A stretch of 55,496 nt of DNA from Rhodocyclaceae bacterium UBA1310 (GCA_002307175.1 DBTS01000095.1:1-55496), one strand, 5' to 3'; shown: positions 32,466-40,593, counted from the first letter of the stretch. The notes: generated from the sequence alone by a model not told the origin. Translations and numbers: made by a program.

Positions 32466-32595
32466 CGCACGGACATGTCTGCCCGAGGTACGAGTGCCGC
32501 ATGTTTTGCGTATCAACAGGGCTATGCTCTGTCCGTCGTCAATAGCAAGTTGTGCCGCAATTGCAAGTTAGGCCACCGCAGAGGGGTGAGAGCGA
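32466..32595. repeat. spacer duplicate and partial family A unit (A8)
   Basis: The sequence after A7 (TGTCTGCCCGAGGTACGAG...GTGCCGCAATTGCAAGTT) repeats the spacer that lies between A3 and A4 (31436-31535). It ends in a shortened reverse unit, GCCACCGCAGAGGGGTGAG then AGCGATC, from which hairpin 1 has been lost. Confidence 0.75.
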
Positions 32596-32726
32596 TCAAT
32601 CTTGTAGCGGTTTACTGCGGGAGGTGATTTTCCCCCGCCGTCGCGTTATGATCTTCCCATTTCCTGTGTTTGCCGCTGGTGGTCGGAGTGGACTGTCAGT
32701 GCGCGTATTTCGTTGGTGTGTAGCAA

Positions 32727-33155
32727 ATGGCTTCAATTCGTTCTTTTCGTTCTTCCGATATCCCTGCCGCGCGTACCTTGTGGGAGGCCACGCCAGGCGT
32801 GGGCCTGAGTGCGGCGGATGCGCTGGAATGCCTCACGGCCTATCTGGCGCGCAATCCACGTAGCAGCTTTGTGGCGGTGGAGGGAACGGAGCTGGTCGGC
32901 ACGATTCTCTGCGGGCACGATGGCCGCCGTGGCATGATCCATCATCTCATGGTGGCGCCCAAGGCACGTCGGCAGGGGCTTGCGCGGCTGTTGCTGGCTG
33001 CCGGGTTGACCGCATTGCGGGAAGAGGGGATTCACAAATGTCATCTGATGATCTTCCGTACTAACGAAGAGGGGCTGAAGTTCTGGCAGTCCGTCGGCGC
33101 GGAAGACCGGGTGACGCTGGCGCTGTATTCGATTGAGACGGGTGCTGCAGGCTGA
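32727..33155 (+). CDS. GNAT N-acetyltransferase
   Basis: A 142-aa protein: MASIRSFRSSDIPAARTLWE, then LVGTILCGHDGRRGMIHHLM with motif A VAPKARRQGLARLLL and LMIFRTNEEGLKFWQSVG (motif B). This matches the YpeA-like branch of small GNATs. The substrate is unknown. The P-loop kinase gene follows 84 bp downstream. Confidence 0.88.
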   Translation: MASIRSFRSSDIPAARTLWEATPGVGLSAADALECLTAYLARNPRSSFVAVEGTELVGTILCGHDGRRGMIHHLMVAPKARRQGLARLLLAAGLTALREEGIHKCHLMIFRTNEEGLKFWQSVGAEDRVTLALYSIETGAAG

Positions 33156-33239
33156 GCTGGCTGCGCGGCTGTGGTCTGCCAGCGGCAGCGCAGCATTCGT
33201 GGGTGACGCTGCCTGTTGCAAGAAAAGGGGGTCTATCCG

Positions 33240-33770
33240 ATGCACGAACCACCACGGCTTTACATCTTCTCGGGGCTGCCGGGTAGCGGCAAATCTACAC
33301 TGGCCCAGTTCCTTGCTCGCGAGCTGCATTGCGTCTATCTGCGCATCGACACCATTGAGCAGGGCTTGCGCGATCTGTGCGACTTCAAGGTGCAGGGAGA
33401 AGGCTACCGGCTCGCCTACCGCATGGCAGCCGACAATCTGCGCCAGGGTTTGAGTGTGGTGGCCGATTCCTGCAACCCCATCGCCTTGACGCGCCGCGAG
33501 TGGGAAGGCGTGGCCCGCGGGGCGCAGGCCAGCTATGTGAATATCGAAGTGATCTGCTCAAATCCCGCCGAGCACCGTCGCCGCGTGGAAACACGGGAAA
33601 ACTCCGTGGTGCCCGGATTTCACCTGCCGGATTGGCAGGCTGTCGCCCAGCGCCAATACGAACCCTGGGATGCTGAACGCATCGTCATTGACACCGCCCA
33701 CCCTCTGCCCGAATGCCAGCGTGCACTGCTCGCCGAGTTGTGGGAGATGGAAGAGGTGGGGGCGGGCTAA
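33240..33770 (+). CDS. P-loop kinase / AAA-family ATPase
   Basis: A 176-aa protein with a Walker A motif GLPGSGKST near residue 12, followed by YLRIDTIEQGLRD, in which the aspartate is the usual acceptor-side residue, and VVADSCNPIALTRREW as the second strand. The C-terminal LPDWQAVAQRQYEPWD is common in small bacterial kinases related to the zeta-toxin and chloramphenicol phosphotransferase group. The substrate (nucleoside, sugar or antibiotic) cannot be told. AAAGGGGG precedes the ATG at 33240. Confidence 0.8.
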   Translation: MHEPPRLYIFSGLPGSGKSTLAQFLARELHCVYLRIDTIEQGLRDLCDFKVQGEGYRLAYRMAADNLRQGLSVVADSCNPIALTRREWEGVARGAQASYVNIEVICSNPAEHRRRVETRENSVVPGFHLPDWQAVAQRQYEPWDAERIVIDTAHPLPECQRALLAELWEMEEVGAG

Positions 33771-33795
33771 GGCTGTGCGCGCAGAGGCGAAGCTT

Positions 33796-33955
33796 GCGCC
33801 CTGCGGGCGGAGGTGCACAACCGGTGCAATTCGCTCGTCGCTCATTGTTCGCTTCGCCACCCTACGACAGGCCAATCGGTGGGCTTTTGGTGCCCATGGC
33901 CGTATGCCAAAGAAGTAGGGTGTCAATGAGCGTGAGCGAATTGCACCTTCCGCGT
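33796..33955. repeat. family B stem-loop, subfamily 1 copy 1
   Basis: A GCGCCCTGCGGGCGGAGG hairpin, left arm GTGCAATTCGCTCGTCGCTC, TTTTGGTGCCCATGG spacer, and right arm CAATGAGCGTGAGCGAATTG. The spacer and the extra GTGA in the right arm distinguish it from subfamily 2. Confidence 0.85.
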
Positions 33956-34005
33956 TGATGATTCCATGCGCCAATGACTGATCTTGGTGAATGCGCGTGG
34001 CGTTT

Positions 34006-34269
34006 TTATTGGTGAAACAGGTCAAAAAGACAGGGCAGGGTCAGCGCAAATCCGAGGAGCCGAATTTTCCAGATGAACCATCTGGAGGTGATGTGCTCGT
34101 ATTCTTTCGGTTTTATGCAATCGGTCTGGTAATCAAGCCAGATCAGACCCTTCTGGATTAACCCGGCAGAGAGCAGCAGGGCAATGCCGATGCCCAGCAG
34201 GACATAAGGGCTCATCCCGGGGCATTCTGTGGCGTCGCAATAGGTTTGGTGCCAGAAGTTTGGATTCAT
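34006..34269 (-). CDS. small two-helix membrane protein
   Basis: An 87-aa protein with helices near residues 20-42 and 66-84. It has cysteines near the N-terminus (CDATECPG). The family is unknown. It lies 33 bp downstream of the gene at 34303 and is probably in the same operon. Confidence 0.6.
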   Translation of the reverse strand: MNPNFWHQTYCDATECPGMSPYVLLGIGIALLLSAGLIQKGLIWLDYQTDCIKPKEYEHITSRWFIWKIRLLGFALTLPCLFDLFHQ

Positions 34270-34302
34270 GTTGATGCTTGGTGTCGTTCTACGTAGCCTA
34301 CG

Positions 34303-34821
34303 TCAATCCAGGCTGGGTACGAGATGCAATCCTGTGCCAGTTTGTTCAACGGCTTCCGATGCTTTGGCAAAGCGCACGTACATTGTTTCGATGAGCGCAT
34401 GTTTGCCGATCAGATCGGGATGCTCTGGCCAGTTTGCGATGAGCACCCAAACGTAATGGTAATTCCGCTGCGAGAGCTGATCCCAGTCGAAAAAACGCAC
34501 AAAGTGAAGTGTCGCCTCCTGTGTGATTTCCTTGACCGGGTGATCCCAGTAGCCGGAGTTGATTTCGCGGTTGATCAGGGCCGCACAGGGCGGGGTTTTC
34601 AGTCTGACGTGGATGGCGGGCTGGATCGCAAAATAGGGAACACGTGGCAAATCTGCCGGCGTCTGTACCATCTCCGCGAAGAGCACATGTTGTACTTGTC
34701 GGAAGCTATATTCGACATCCCATGCGTGCAGATCCTGATAAGGATCTTCGACGTGGAAATAATGGTTGAAGAGTTCCCGGTCAGCCAGCCGGTAGCGTTG
34801 CATCAGGGTGTCGAGATCCAT
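34303..34821 (-). CDS. unknown 172-aa protein
   Basis: No signal peptide or membrane helix is present. The sequence has an ordinary folded look with many aromatic residues (LFNHYFHVEDPYQDLHAWDV; RNYHYVWVLIANWPEHPDL). I recognise no family. The gene and the small membrane protein after it may form a unit. Confidence 0.65.
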   Translation of the reverse strand: MDLDTLMQRYRLADRELFNHYFHVEDPYQDLHAWDVEYSFRQVQHVLFAEMVQTPADLPRVPYFAIQPAIHVRLKTPPCAALINREINSGYWDHPVKEITQEATLHFVRFFDWDQLSQRNYHYVWVLIANWPEHPDLIGKHALIETMYVRFAKASEAVEQTGTGLHLVPSLD

Positions 34822-34929
34822 GGTGGGGTATGCGGCAGAAAGTCCCGTATATCATACCGTAGTGGAGCTACGTTGCGCGCAGTGATACCGCAGTCTTGGG
34901 TATCACAAGTCGGGCTCGCACGTCCGCGC

Positions 34930-34982
34930 CATCACCGCAGAGCGGTGAGGTCTGCATTCCCACGTGGAACGTGGGAACGATC
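34930..34982. repeat. family A unit, reverse (A10)
   Basis: TCACCGC-AGA-GCGGTGA (34932-34948), then TTCCCACGT-GGA-ACGTGGGAA (34957-34977) and CGATC. Both stems are perfect; the loop of hairpin 1 is shorter than usual and its closing pair is changed on both sides. Confidence 0.85.
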
Positions 34983-34989
34983 AAGATCA

Positions 34990-35150
34990 GCGCCCTGCGG
35001 GCGGAGGCGCACAACCGGTGCAATTCGCTCGCCGCTCATTGTTTGCTTCGCCACCCTACGACGGGCCAGCCGGTGGACTTTTGGTACCCATGGTCGTATG
35101 CCAAAGAAGTGGGGTGTCAATGAGCGTGAGCGAATTGCACCTTCTACGTG
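34990..35150. repeat. family B stem-loop, subfamily 1 copy 2
   Basis: A close relative of 33796-33955 with the same spacer type (TTTTGGTACCCATGG) and the same right arm (GAGCGTGAGCGAATTGC). It lies directly after the family A unit. Confidence 0.85.
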
Positions 35151-35220
35151 GTTTTTACGTGGTGTAATCGAACCGTTTTCTCAGGCGGGGTTTGTGGAAT
35201 ATTGAGCGCTGTGCGCGGAT

Positions 35221-35287
35221 ACGGTGTTTGACCGGCGTAATTGCACTTTGCTCCATTGTTACGCTGCGCGTGCCCTACGAAAAACGC
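35221..35287. repeat. partial family B unit
   Basis: GTTTGACCGGCGTAATTGCA, GCTCCATTGTTACGCTGCGC and GCCCTACGAAAAACGCG; hairpin 1 is largely missing. Confidence 0.6.
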
Positions 35288-35400
35288 GTGTGTCATTGTT
35301 GATGGGGGTGCGGGGTTTAGGCGTCAATGGAGCATAATCAAAATTGGAGCGTGGGTGTGGCAGTGGATGAAACAGTATGCGCGCTACCCACTGATATTAC

Positions 35401-35799
35401 CTATTCTAGGTACGAGGGGTGAGGAATATAGAAGGTACCGTCAGACGAATAATGCTGGTACACGTCAATCAGATTGATGTGTGTTCCGCCATTTCTGTAA
35501 TTAACCCACTGAAAATGAAGAACCCAATCCGAGGTTGAATATTTATCATGGTTCTTGCGGTAGGATGGAATGCCTATATGATAATGCCAAAGGCTGTTGT
35601 CTTGGGTGAAGGAATACCGGGGATCCGTCGATGAGAGGCCACACCATGACGGAGAAATTTTTCCCGGGAAAAATGAGAAATGAGTTAGACCATGCGTGCT
35701 AACTAACCCCCAAAAATCAAGGATTTTATCCTGTTGGTCTTTTGGGAAATTTTTGAACTCTGTCGCAAATTTCCTTCCAAAAGACAACGTAAATCCCAT
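35401..35799 (-). CDS. candidate RelE/YafO-like toxin
   Basis: A 132-aa protein opening FSFGRKFATEFKNFPKDQQD-like (exact text: LSFGRKFATEFKNFPKDQQD), the helix seen in RelE-fold toxins. Later strands are LWHYHIGIP, SDWVLHFQWVN and HINLIDVYQHYS. Such toxins are ribosome-dependent RNases or related. The start lies 2 nt after the stop of the small upstream gene, with GGAGG placed inside that gene, so the two are translationally coupled in antitoxin-first order. The DNA is clearly richer in A/T than its surroundings. The assignment rests on fold pattern and gene order only. Confidence 0.5.
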   Translation of the reverse strand: MGFTLSFGRKFATEFKNFPKDQQDKILDFWGLVSTHGLTHFSFFPGKISPSWCGLSSTDPRYSFTQDNSLWHYHIGIPSYRKNHDKYSTSDWVLHFQWVNYRNGGTHINLIDVYQHYSSDGTFYIPHPSYLE

Positions 35800-35801
35800 T
35801 C

Positions 35802-36002
35802 TTATGCCTCCGCGTGGGAGATTATAAACTGTCTAAGTTCCTCGCGATCCAAACCTTCCGGAACGTGAATAGTTTCAGCTCTAAGTGCATTGGCCATCCT
35901 GTTTGCATCAAAGAGCAAAGCAGGTTCGCAGCCCGAGCATTCCTCTCGTTCCGCGACGAGGGTCGAATCTTCGTCACATAAATGTAATTTATTAATAGTC
36001 AT
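35802..36002 (-). CDS. candidate antitoxin, small acidic protein
   Basis: A 66-aa protein, acidic, with a CSGC pair near the middle and a C-terminal VPEGLDREELRQFIISHA helix of the kind that wraps a toxin. It precedes the toxin-like gene by 2 nt. No DNA-binding domain is obvious, and no ribosome-binding site is seen in front of the ATG. It could instead be an unrelated small protein. Confidence 0.45.
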   Translation of the reverse strand: MTINKLHLCDEDSTLVAEREECSGCEPALLFDANRMANALRAETIHVPEGLDREELRQFIISHAEA

Positions 36003-36155
36003 TTGGAGGAACTCAAAGCGTCCATTAGTGTTATCTACGGCAACTTTCCAAAATTGTCAACCGCCATATGGGGCGTGCTAGATGCTAGAGCAGCCCCCCT
36101 CGCCCGCAGGGCGCCAACCGAAGCCTTCGCCGCCGCTGCGAGGCGCACCCAACCT

Positions 36156-37406
36156 CTACCTGATCGGCTCCAGGTGCCGCAGGTACATGGTGATGCCGAA
36201 GCACAGGGCGAGTGCGATGGTGAGTACGATGATTACGGCATGCCATGCGCCAAGATGCCAGACGAGGCCGGAGGTCCAGCCCAGCAGGCTGGAGCCGGCG
36301 TAGTAGGCGGTGAGGTAGAGGGCGGAGGCGAGCGAGCGGTGTTCGCGGGCGCGGCGGCCCACCCAGCTGCTGGCAATCGAATGTGCGGCGAAGAAGCCGA
36401 AGGTGACGCCCACGGCGCCCAGTGCGAGCACGATGGCCCAGCCGGAGAAGGAGAGGAGCATGCCGACGATCATCACCGCCACCATGGCCCACATCACTTC
36501 GCGGCGGCCGAAGCGGTCGGCGAGCCGGCCGGCCCAGGCGGAGGCGAACATACCGAAAATGTAGGGCAGGAATACCAGCCCCTGCACCGAGAGCGGCAGT
36601 GAGAAAGGCGGCGCGGAGAGGCGGAAGCCGAGGTAGTTGTAATAGCTCACGAAGGCGCCCATGAGCAGGAAGCCGCAGGCGAAGAGCCAGGGCAGGCCGG
36701 CGTCGTGGAACAGCGTGGTGGCCTGCCGCATGACGCTACGCAGATCCGACTTGCGCGGGCGGAAGTGGCGCGAGGCGGGCAGCGTGCGTGCCACAGCGAT
36801 GGCCGAGGCGATGCCCAGGGCGCCGATCACGCAGGTGGCAAGCCGCCACGACACGGCATCTGCGAGCAGCGGTGAGAGCAGCCGGCCGGAGAGGCCACCC
36901 AGCGCATTGCCGGCGATGTAGAGGCCCATGGCGCGGCCCAGCGAGGCGGGCTCGATCTCTTCCGAAAGATAAGCCATGCCGATGGCAGGCAGCCCGGCCA
37001 GGGCGATCCCGAATATCGCACGCACGGCGAGCAGGGCGGGGAAGTTGGGCGCCAGCGCGGCGCAGAGGGTGAGCAGGCCGGAGAGCGCCAGCGCGGTGCT
37101 CATCGCCACCTTGCGGCTCACACGGTCTGCCAGCAGGCTGGCCGGCACGAGGAACAGCGCCAGCCCGCCGGTAGCCATCGACATCGCGCCGGAAGCCTGG
37201 GCCGGGGTCAGCGCGAATTCGGTCGCCAGCTCCGGCATCAGCGGCTGCAGGCAGTAGAGCATCGCAAACGTGGCGAAGCCGCCGAAGAAGGTCGCCAGCG
37301 CGGCGCGGCGATAGCCCGGGGTGCCCAGTTGCAGATAGGGCGCGGCAGCGTCTGAAGCGGCGGGTGGCATGGTGGAAGCGTCGGCGGCAAGCGTGGTGGC
37401 GGGCAT
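36156..37406 (-). CDS. MFS transporter, YnfM-like
   Basis: A 416-aa protein with twelve membrane helices. The loop 2-3 motif reads ASLLADRVSRKVAM, and segments such as RAIFGIALAGLPAIGMAYLS, MGLYIAGNALGGLSGRL and GFFAAHSIASSWVGRRA are characteristic of the YnfM/arabinose-efflux-like branch. It faces a LysR gene, as in the ynfL-ynfM pair of E. coli. The substrate is unknown. The first 25 residues are low in complexity and may not all be translated. Confidence 0.85.
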   Translation of the reverse strand: MPATTLAADASTMPPAASDAAAPYLQLGTPGYRRAALATFFGGFATFAMLYCLQPLMPELATEFALTPAQASGAMSMATGGLALFLVPASLLADRVSRKVAMSTALALSGLLTLCAALAPNFPALLAVRAIFGIALAGLPAIGMAYLSEEIEPASLGRAMGLYIAGNALGGLSGRLLSPLLADAVSWRLATCVIGALGIASAIAVARTLPASRHFRPRKSDLRSVMRQATTLFHDAGLPWLFACGFLLMGAFVSYYNYLGFRLSAPPFSLPLSVQGLVFLPYIFGMFASAWAGRLADRFGRREVMWAMVAVMIVGMLLSFSGWAIVLALGAVGVTFGFFAAHSIASSWVGRRAREHRSLASALYLTAYYAGSSLLGWTSGLVWHLGAWHAVIIVLTIALALCFGITMYLRHLEPIR

Positions 37407-37516
37407 GGCAGCAGTATCGGCAGCGGCAAAACAAACACAAGTGCACGCATTGTGGACAGCGCGTTACGATAGGTCCAATATATTTTTACGGGCTTATTGA
37501 TATGTGAGAAGTCTCA

Positions 37517-38425
37517 ATGGAACTCCGCCATCTGCGTTACTTTGTCGCCGTTGCTGAGGAACTGCACTTCCGCCGTGCCGCCGAGCGCCTGTGTATCGCC
37601 CAGCCGCCGCTCTCGCAGCAGATCCAGGCGCTGGAGGAGGAACTCGGCGCCCAGCTCTTCCTGCGCAGCCGCCGCAGTGTGAGCCTTACCGATGCCGGGC
37701 AGGTCTTCCTGCAGCGCGCCCGCCGCATCCTCGCAGAAGCCGATGCGGCGGGAAAAGAGGCGCGGCGCATGGCGCTGGGCGAGATCGGCGAGCTGCGCGT
37801 GGGCTACACCGCCTCACTGCCACTCACCGAAATGTTTCCGCGTATCCTTAGCGCTTTTCACGCCGTGTGCCCGGACGTGGGCGTGCGTCTGCAGGAAATG
37901 TTCACGCCAGACCAGTTCGAAGCCCTGCGCACCGACACGCTGGATGTGGGCTTTGCGCGCTACAACGCCACCGAGGCGAGCGTCGAGGGTCTGCACTTTC
38001 GCCTGCTGCGCAATGACCCGCTGGTGATGGCCATGCCCGTGCGCCACTCGCTTGCCGACGCGCCACGCGTGAGCCTTGTGCAGTTCGCCCAGGAAGCTTT
38101 CATCATGTACCCCGAAACCGCTGGTGCCGACCTTGGCGGGCTCCTTCGCCGCCTCTGTGCCAACGCGGGTTTCACGCCCCACATCGGCCAGGAGGCCGCC
38201 GAAGCGGTCACCCAGATCGGCCTCGTCGCCGCCGGCCTGGGTGTCACCGCGATGCCTCTGCCGATGGCCTGCATTGCCATGGATCGGGTGCGCTACGTGC
38301 CCCTCACCGACAAAGGCGCCTATCACAGCATGTACCTCGTCACCCGTGAAGGGGATACGAAGCCGCAGTTGGCGCGGTTTCTGGCTTGTGTGGAGGGGGT
38401 GGGGGAGGGACCGAGGCCAGCTTGA
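37517..38425 (+). CDS. LysR-family regulator (YnfL-like)
   Basis: A 302-aa protein with the LysR helix-turn-helix (MELRHLRYFVAVAEELHF, RLCIAQPPLSQQIQALEE) and an effector domain of the BenM/CatR-like type (GYTASLPLTEMFPRIL, RNDPLVMAMPVRHSLA). The MFS gene is transcribed divergently 110 bp away and is the likely target. Confidence 0.9.
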   Translation: MELRHLRYFVAVAEELHFRRAAERLCIAQPPLSQQIQALEEELGAQLFLRSRRSVSLTDAGQVFLQRARRILAEADAAGKEARRMALGEIGELRVGYTASLPLTEMFPRILSAFHAVCPDVGVRLQEMFTPDQFEALRTDTLDVGFARYNATEASVEGLHFRLLRNDPLVMAMPVRHSLADAPRVSLVQFAQEAFIMYPETAGADLGGLLRRLCANAGFTPHIGQEAAEAVTQIGLVAAGLGVTAMPLPMACIAMDRVRYVPLTDKGAYHSMYLVTREGDTKPQLARFLACVEGVGEGPRPA

Positions 38426-38550
38426 CTGTGGCGCCTTTCGGAGAGACTATGATGTAAATCGCATGGGGTATTTGGCGGCCCGTCATGCTTCCTGACTTTC
38501 AAACATGCAAACCATTCTTGTGATCCGGTTTTCCGCTGACTTCATATGAC

Positions 38551-38577
38551 CGGCCAGTCCCGTTCGGGGGCTGGCCG
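38551..38577. terminator. strong hairpin upstream of a small gene
   Basis: CGGCCAG and CTGGCCG pair around CCCGTTCGGGG, which itself can pair (CCC/GGG). No T-tract follows, and a GGAG ribosome-binding site begins 7 nt later, so it could be a regulatory structure in a leader as well as a terminator. Confidence 0.45.
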
Positions 38578-38594
38578 TACTATGGAGAAAGTGC

Positions 38595-38843
38595 ATGAAA
38601 CAGATGAAACGCGCCGTACGGCGATATCATTGTGCGCGGTTGAAACGGCTGCGTGCTTTTCATCGGGGCCGCGATCTGCGCACCGAGCTGCGTGAATTAG
38701 GTCGGGTTGTGAATACGCTTACCCCTTGCAGTTTCTGGCTGTGTGGTAATCCTCACCGACATGATGGCGAAATCACCCGCGCAGAGCGGATTGCCCTCGA
38801 GTGGGAGCGTTTGGGGCGTGCCGAGTTGGATCGTTTGCCTTGA
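38595..38843 (+). CDS. small basic protein, unknown
   Basis: An 82-aa, Arg-rich protein (MKQMKRAVRRYHCARLKRL, ending ELDRLP) starting behind GGAG. No family is recognised. The strong hairpin just upstream may affect its expression. Confidence 0.5.
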   Translation: MKQMKRAVRRYHCARLKRLRAFHRGRDLRTELRELGRVVNTLTPCSFWLCGNPHRHDGEITRAERIALEWERLGRAELDRLP

Positions 38844-38891
38844 TGCCGTGGAGTATGATGTTCGCTTTTATAGGGGGCCGTCACTCGTTGA

Positions 38892-38948
38892 TACTGCAGG
38901 GAACAAAGGAGCTAAGCGGAATTGCACTGCATGCGCGCGTGGTGCGTG
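38892..38948. repeat. decayed inverted family B segment
   Basis: CAGGGAACAAAGGAGC, then AAGCGGAATTGCACTGC resembles the reverse family B unit at 48.2 kb with a few changes. Confidence 0.45.
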
Positions 38949-38976
38949 GCGGTGGATGTCGTGATATTCCCGGCCA

Positions 38977-39420
38977 GTGAAGTGCGCACACTGCGGGCGT
39001 GGGATTGATGAGCGGAGCAATTCTGCTTTGTTTGACGAGAAAAAAATTCAAAAATGCCTTGTTGCTTTGTCGGTATTTGTAATTTTTGGGCTTGTTATTG
39101 CTATGACAATATGTCTGTTTGGTTGTGAAAATTCAATTGATGTATTTCTATTTGTTGTTATCTATTCGGGGGTTTGCTTTTTGCTAATATTTAGCATAAA
39201 TAAAATTTTAAAAATTAATTATGAATATAATTCAAAAGAATATTATTTTTTGTCATATTGCATTTTTCCTGCCTTGATTTTTTGCAGATATTTTTTCAAT
39301 ATAAATTTTAGGTTGGATTTGTTGGGCGTTGTTTTGGTTTTTGCCGCATCTGGCTTGGTGCGTTTATGTCTTTTTCTCAAAAACCGGAGTGATAAAGAGG
39401 GTGGGGAAGGGGCTAGCTAA
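38977..39420 (+). CDS. AT-rich four-helix membrane protein with zinc-ribbon-like start
   Basis: A 147-aa protein. It opens with CAHCG, half of a zinc-ribbon pattern, and then has four predicted membrane helices (about 27-47, 52-72, 88-108 and 112-132). The DNA is extremely A/T-rich compared with every neighbour, and codon use follows. It is likely a recent acquisition. The frame begins at GTG 38977 without a ribosome-binding site, so the true start is unsure. Confidence 0.6.
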   Translation: MKCAHCGRGIDERSNSALFDEKKIQKCLVALSVFVIFGLVIAMTICLFGCENSIDVFLFVVIYSGVCFLLIFSINKILKINYEYNSKEYYFLSYCIFPALIFCRYFFNINFRLDLLGVVLVFAASGLVRLCLFLKNRSDKEGGEGAS

Positions 39421-39451
39421 GGATTCGCTGAAAAACTCTGGCTTCTTGGTG

Positions 39452-39904
39452 TTAGGGCAGCACGACCAAAGTGTGATCCTCTCCTGCGAGCTGCTCATTG
39501 ATGATTGCTGCAATCTGGTTCCAGTCTCCACCTGCAAGGCCGGCGCCAATAAGGGGGTAGCCGATCCGTTTGCCGGCGAAGTCTTTCTTTAACGCCGCGA
39601 ACAGACGGGCAATTGCGTCGTAATCAGCCTTAACGCCCACGCCACGCCAGTTGTACTGTGTGTAGCCGTTGATGACCTGAAGTGTCGCATTCTGCAGCTG
39701 GATCTGTGCCATGCTGTAAGTTCCCAGTTTTGCGCTGTCGCCCTTGGTTGTAGCAAGGTCTGCTGCATAGGCCTGGGGAAATTCCTGCCTGATCAGCTTG
39801 GCTATGCCGGCGCCCATTGTGCAGAAGCAGTTGCAGCCATGCACGATCACGTCGAATTCGCTCAGCTTGGCCAGGGCTATCAGATCACCACGGACGGTTT
39901 TCAT
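39452..39904 (-). CDS. macrodomain protein
   Basis: A 150-aa protein that is a single macrodomain: MKTVRGDLIALAKLSEFDVI, VHGCNCFCTMGAGIAKLIR (the ADP-ribose-binding N-G-x-x-G-like turn, here with GCNC), a central strand with GYTQYNWRGVGV, and IGYPLIGAGLAGGDWNQIA (phosphate-binding G-x-G-x-x-G loop). Macrodomains bind or remove ADP-ribose or O-acetyl-ADP-ribose. It belongs to the branch with the IVHGCN opening that also includes phage and Appr-1-p phosphatase members. Confidence 0.88.
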   Translation of the reverse strand: MKTVRGDLIALAKLSEFDVIVHGCNCFCTMGAGIAKLIRQEFPQAYAADLATTKGDSAKLGTYSMAQIQLQNATLQVINGYTQYNWRGVGVKADYDAIARLFAALKKDFAGKRIGYPLIGAGLAGGDWNQIAAIINEQLAGEDHTLVVLP

Positions 39905-39995
39905 TCTCTATCTTTTCGCTTTCATTGTTTCTGTCACTCTCGCCGATGGCAACACATCCTGGTTCGTTGATTTGCGGCGAGAATTAATCTCGGCT

Positions 39996-40415
39996 TCAAG
40001 CTTTGGATTCGTGTAGCCACTGGGCATAGCTCAAGCCAATCAATACTCCTTCAGGGCTCATGAATCTGGCCACCGTCTGCCCCCACGGCTCCTGCCGGGC
40101 ATCATGAATAAACGCTTGGCCCTTCTCCTTCAGTTCTCGTACCGCTGCTTCCACCGCTTCAGTATCGGCCAGCTCGAATTCGATCGTTGCCGTCGGTTCG
40201 GGGATGTGTGCGGGCCACTCGGCCTGCCCGAAACAGGATTGCGCAGCCATCGCCAGCGGCCAGACACCAAAATGGTTGGCGCCCGGAAATCTGTCCATGA
40301 AGCGGTAATCATCCTGCTGCCTGAGCGGAAGGCCCAGCGCATCCTGATAGAGCGAGGCGCTTGCAGAGGGGGCTTTGGTGATGGGGGCAAAACCGGCAAT
40401 ACATTCGATTTTCAT
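39996..40415 (-). CDS. VOC (glyoxalase/bleomycin resistance) family protein
   Basis: A 139-aa protein with one vicinal-oxygen-chelate unit: IAGFAPITKAPSASASLYQD, ANHFGVWPL with a metal-type histidine, PEPTATIEFELADTEAVEA and PWGQTVARFMSPEGVLIGL with the closing strand. It could be a metal-dependent enzyme or a drug-binding protein; the neighbours do not say which. Confidence 0.82.
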   Translation of the reverse strand: MKIECIAGFAPITKAPSASASLYQDALGLPLRQQDDYRFMDRFPGANHFGVWPLAMAAQSCFGQAEWPAHIPEPTATIEFELADTEAVEAAVRELKEKGQAFIHDARQEPWGQTVARFMSPEGVLIGLSYAQWLHESKA

Positions 40416-40593
40416 GCGTTCCTCCTTGGTGAGTGGAGTCTATACCTGACGGCGATTTGCGGGTACGGTATGCTACCGGGAATGATAGCGCATTGCGGAA
40501 TTGCGCCGTATGGGTGTGCGATGTGCGACGGAAAATCATCAGGGTATGCGGGTCGTTTGAAGTGAAGGCTTTTTGCGGCGGACAGCGAAACAT

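Larger units (their letters stand above)
34822..35400. other. repeat-rich intergenic region
   Basis: About 580 bp holding a reverse family A unit, a family B stem-loop and a third, partial B unit. The last 110 bp before the toxin-like gene show nothing. Confidence 0.65.

Noticed and set aside
31377..32595. CRISPR array
   Set aside because: The repeats are palindromic units in mixed orientation with unequal spacers that are themselves repeated; there is no regular repeat-spacer pattern and no cas gene.
36003..37257. Plus-strand frames over the YnfM-like transporter
   Set aside because: Low-complexity, Arg/Gly-rich translations with no start signal; the minus-strand MFS protein accounts for the region.
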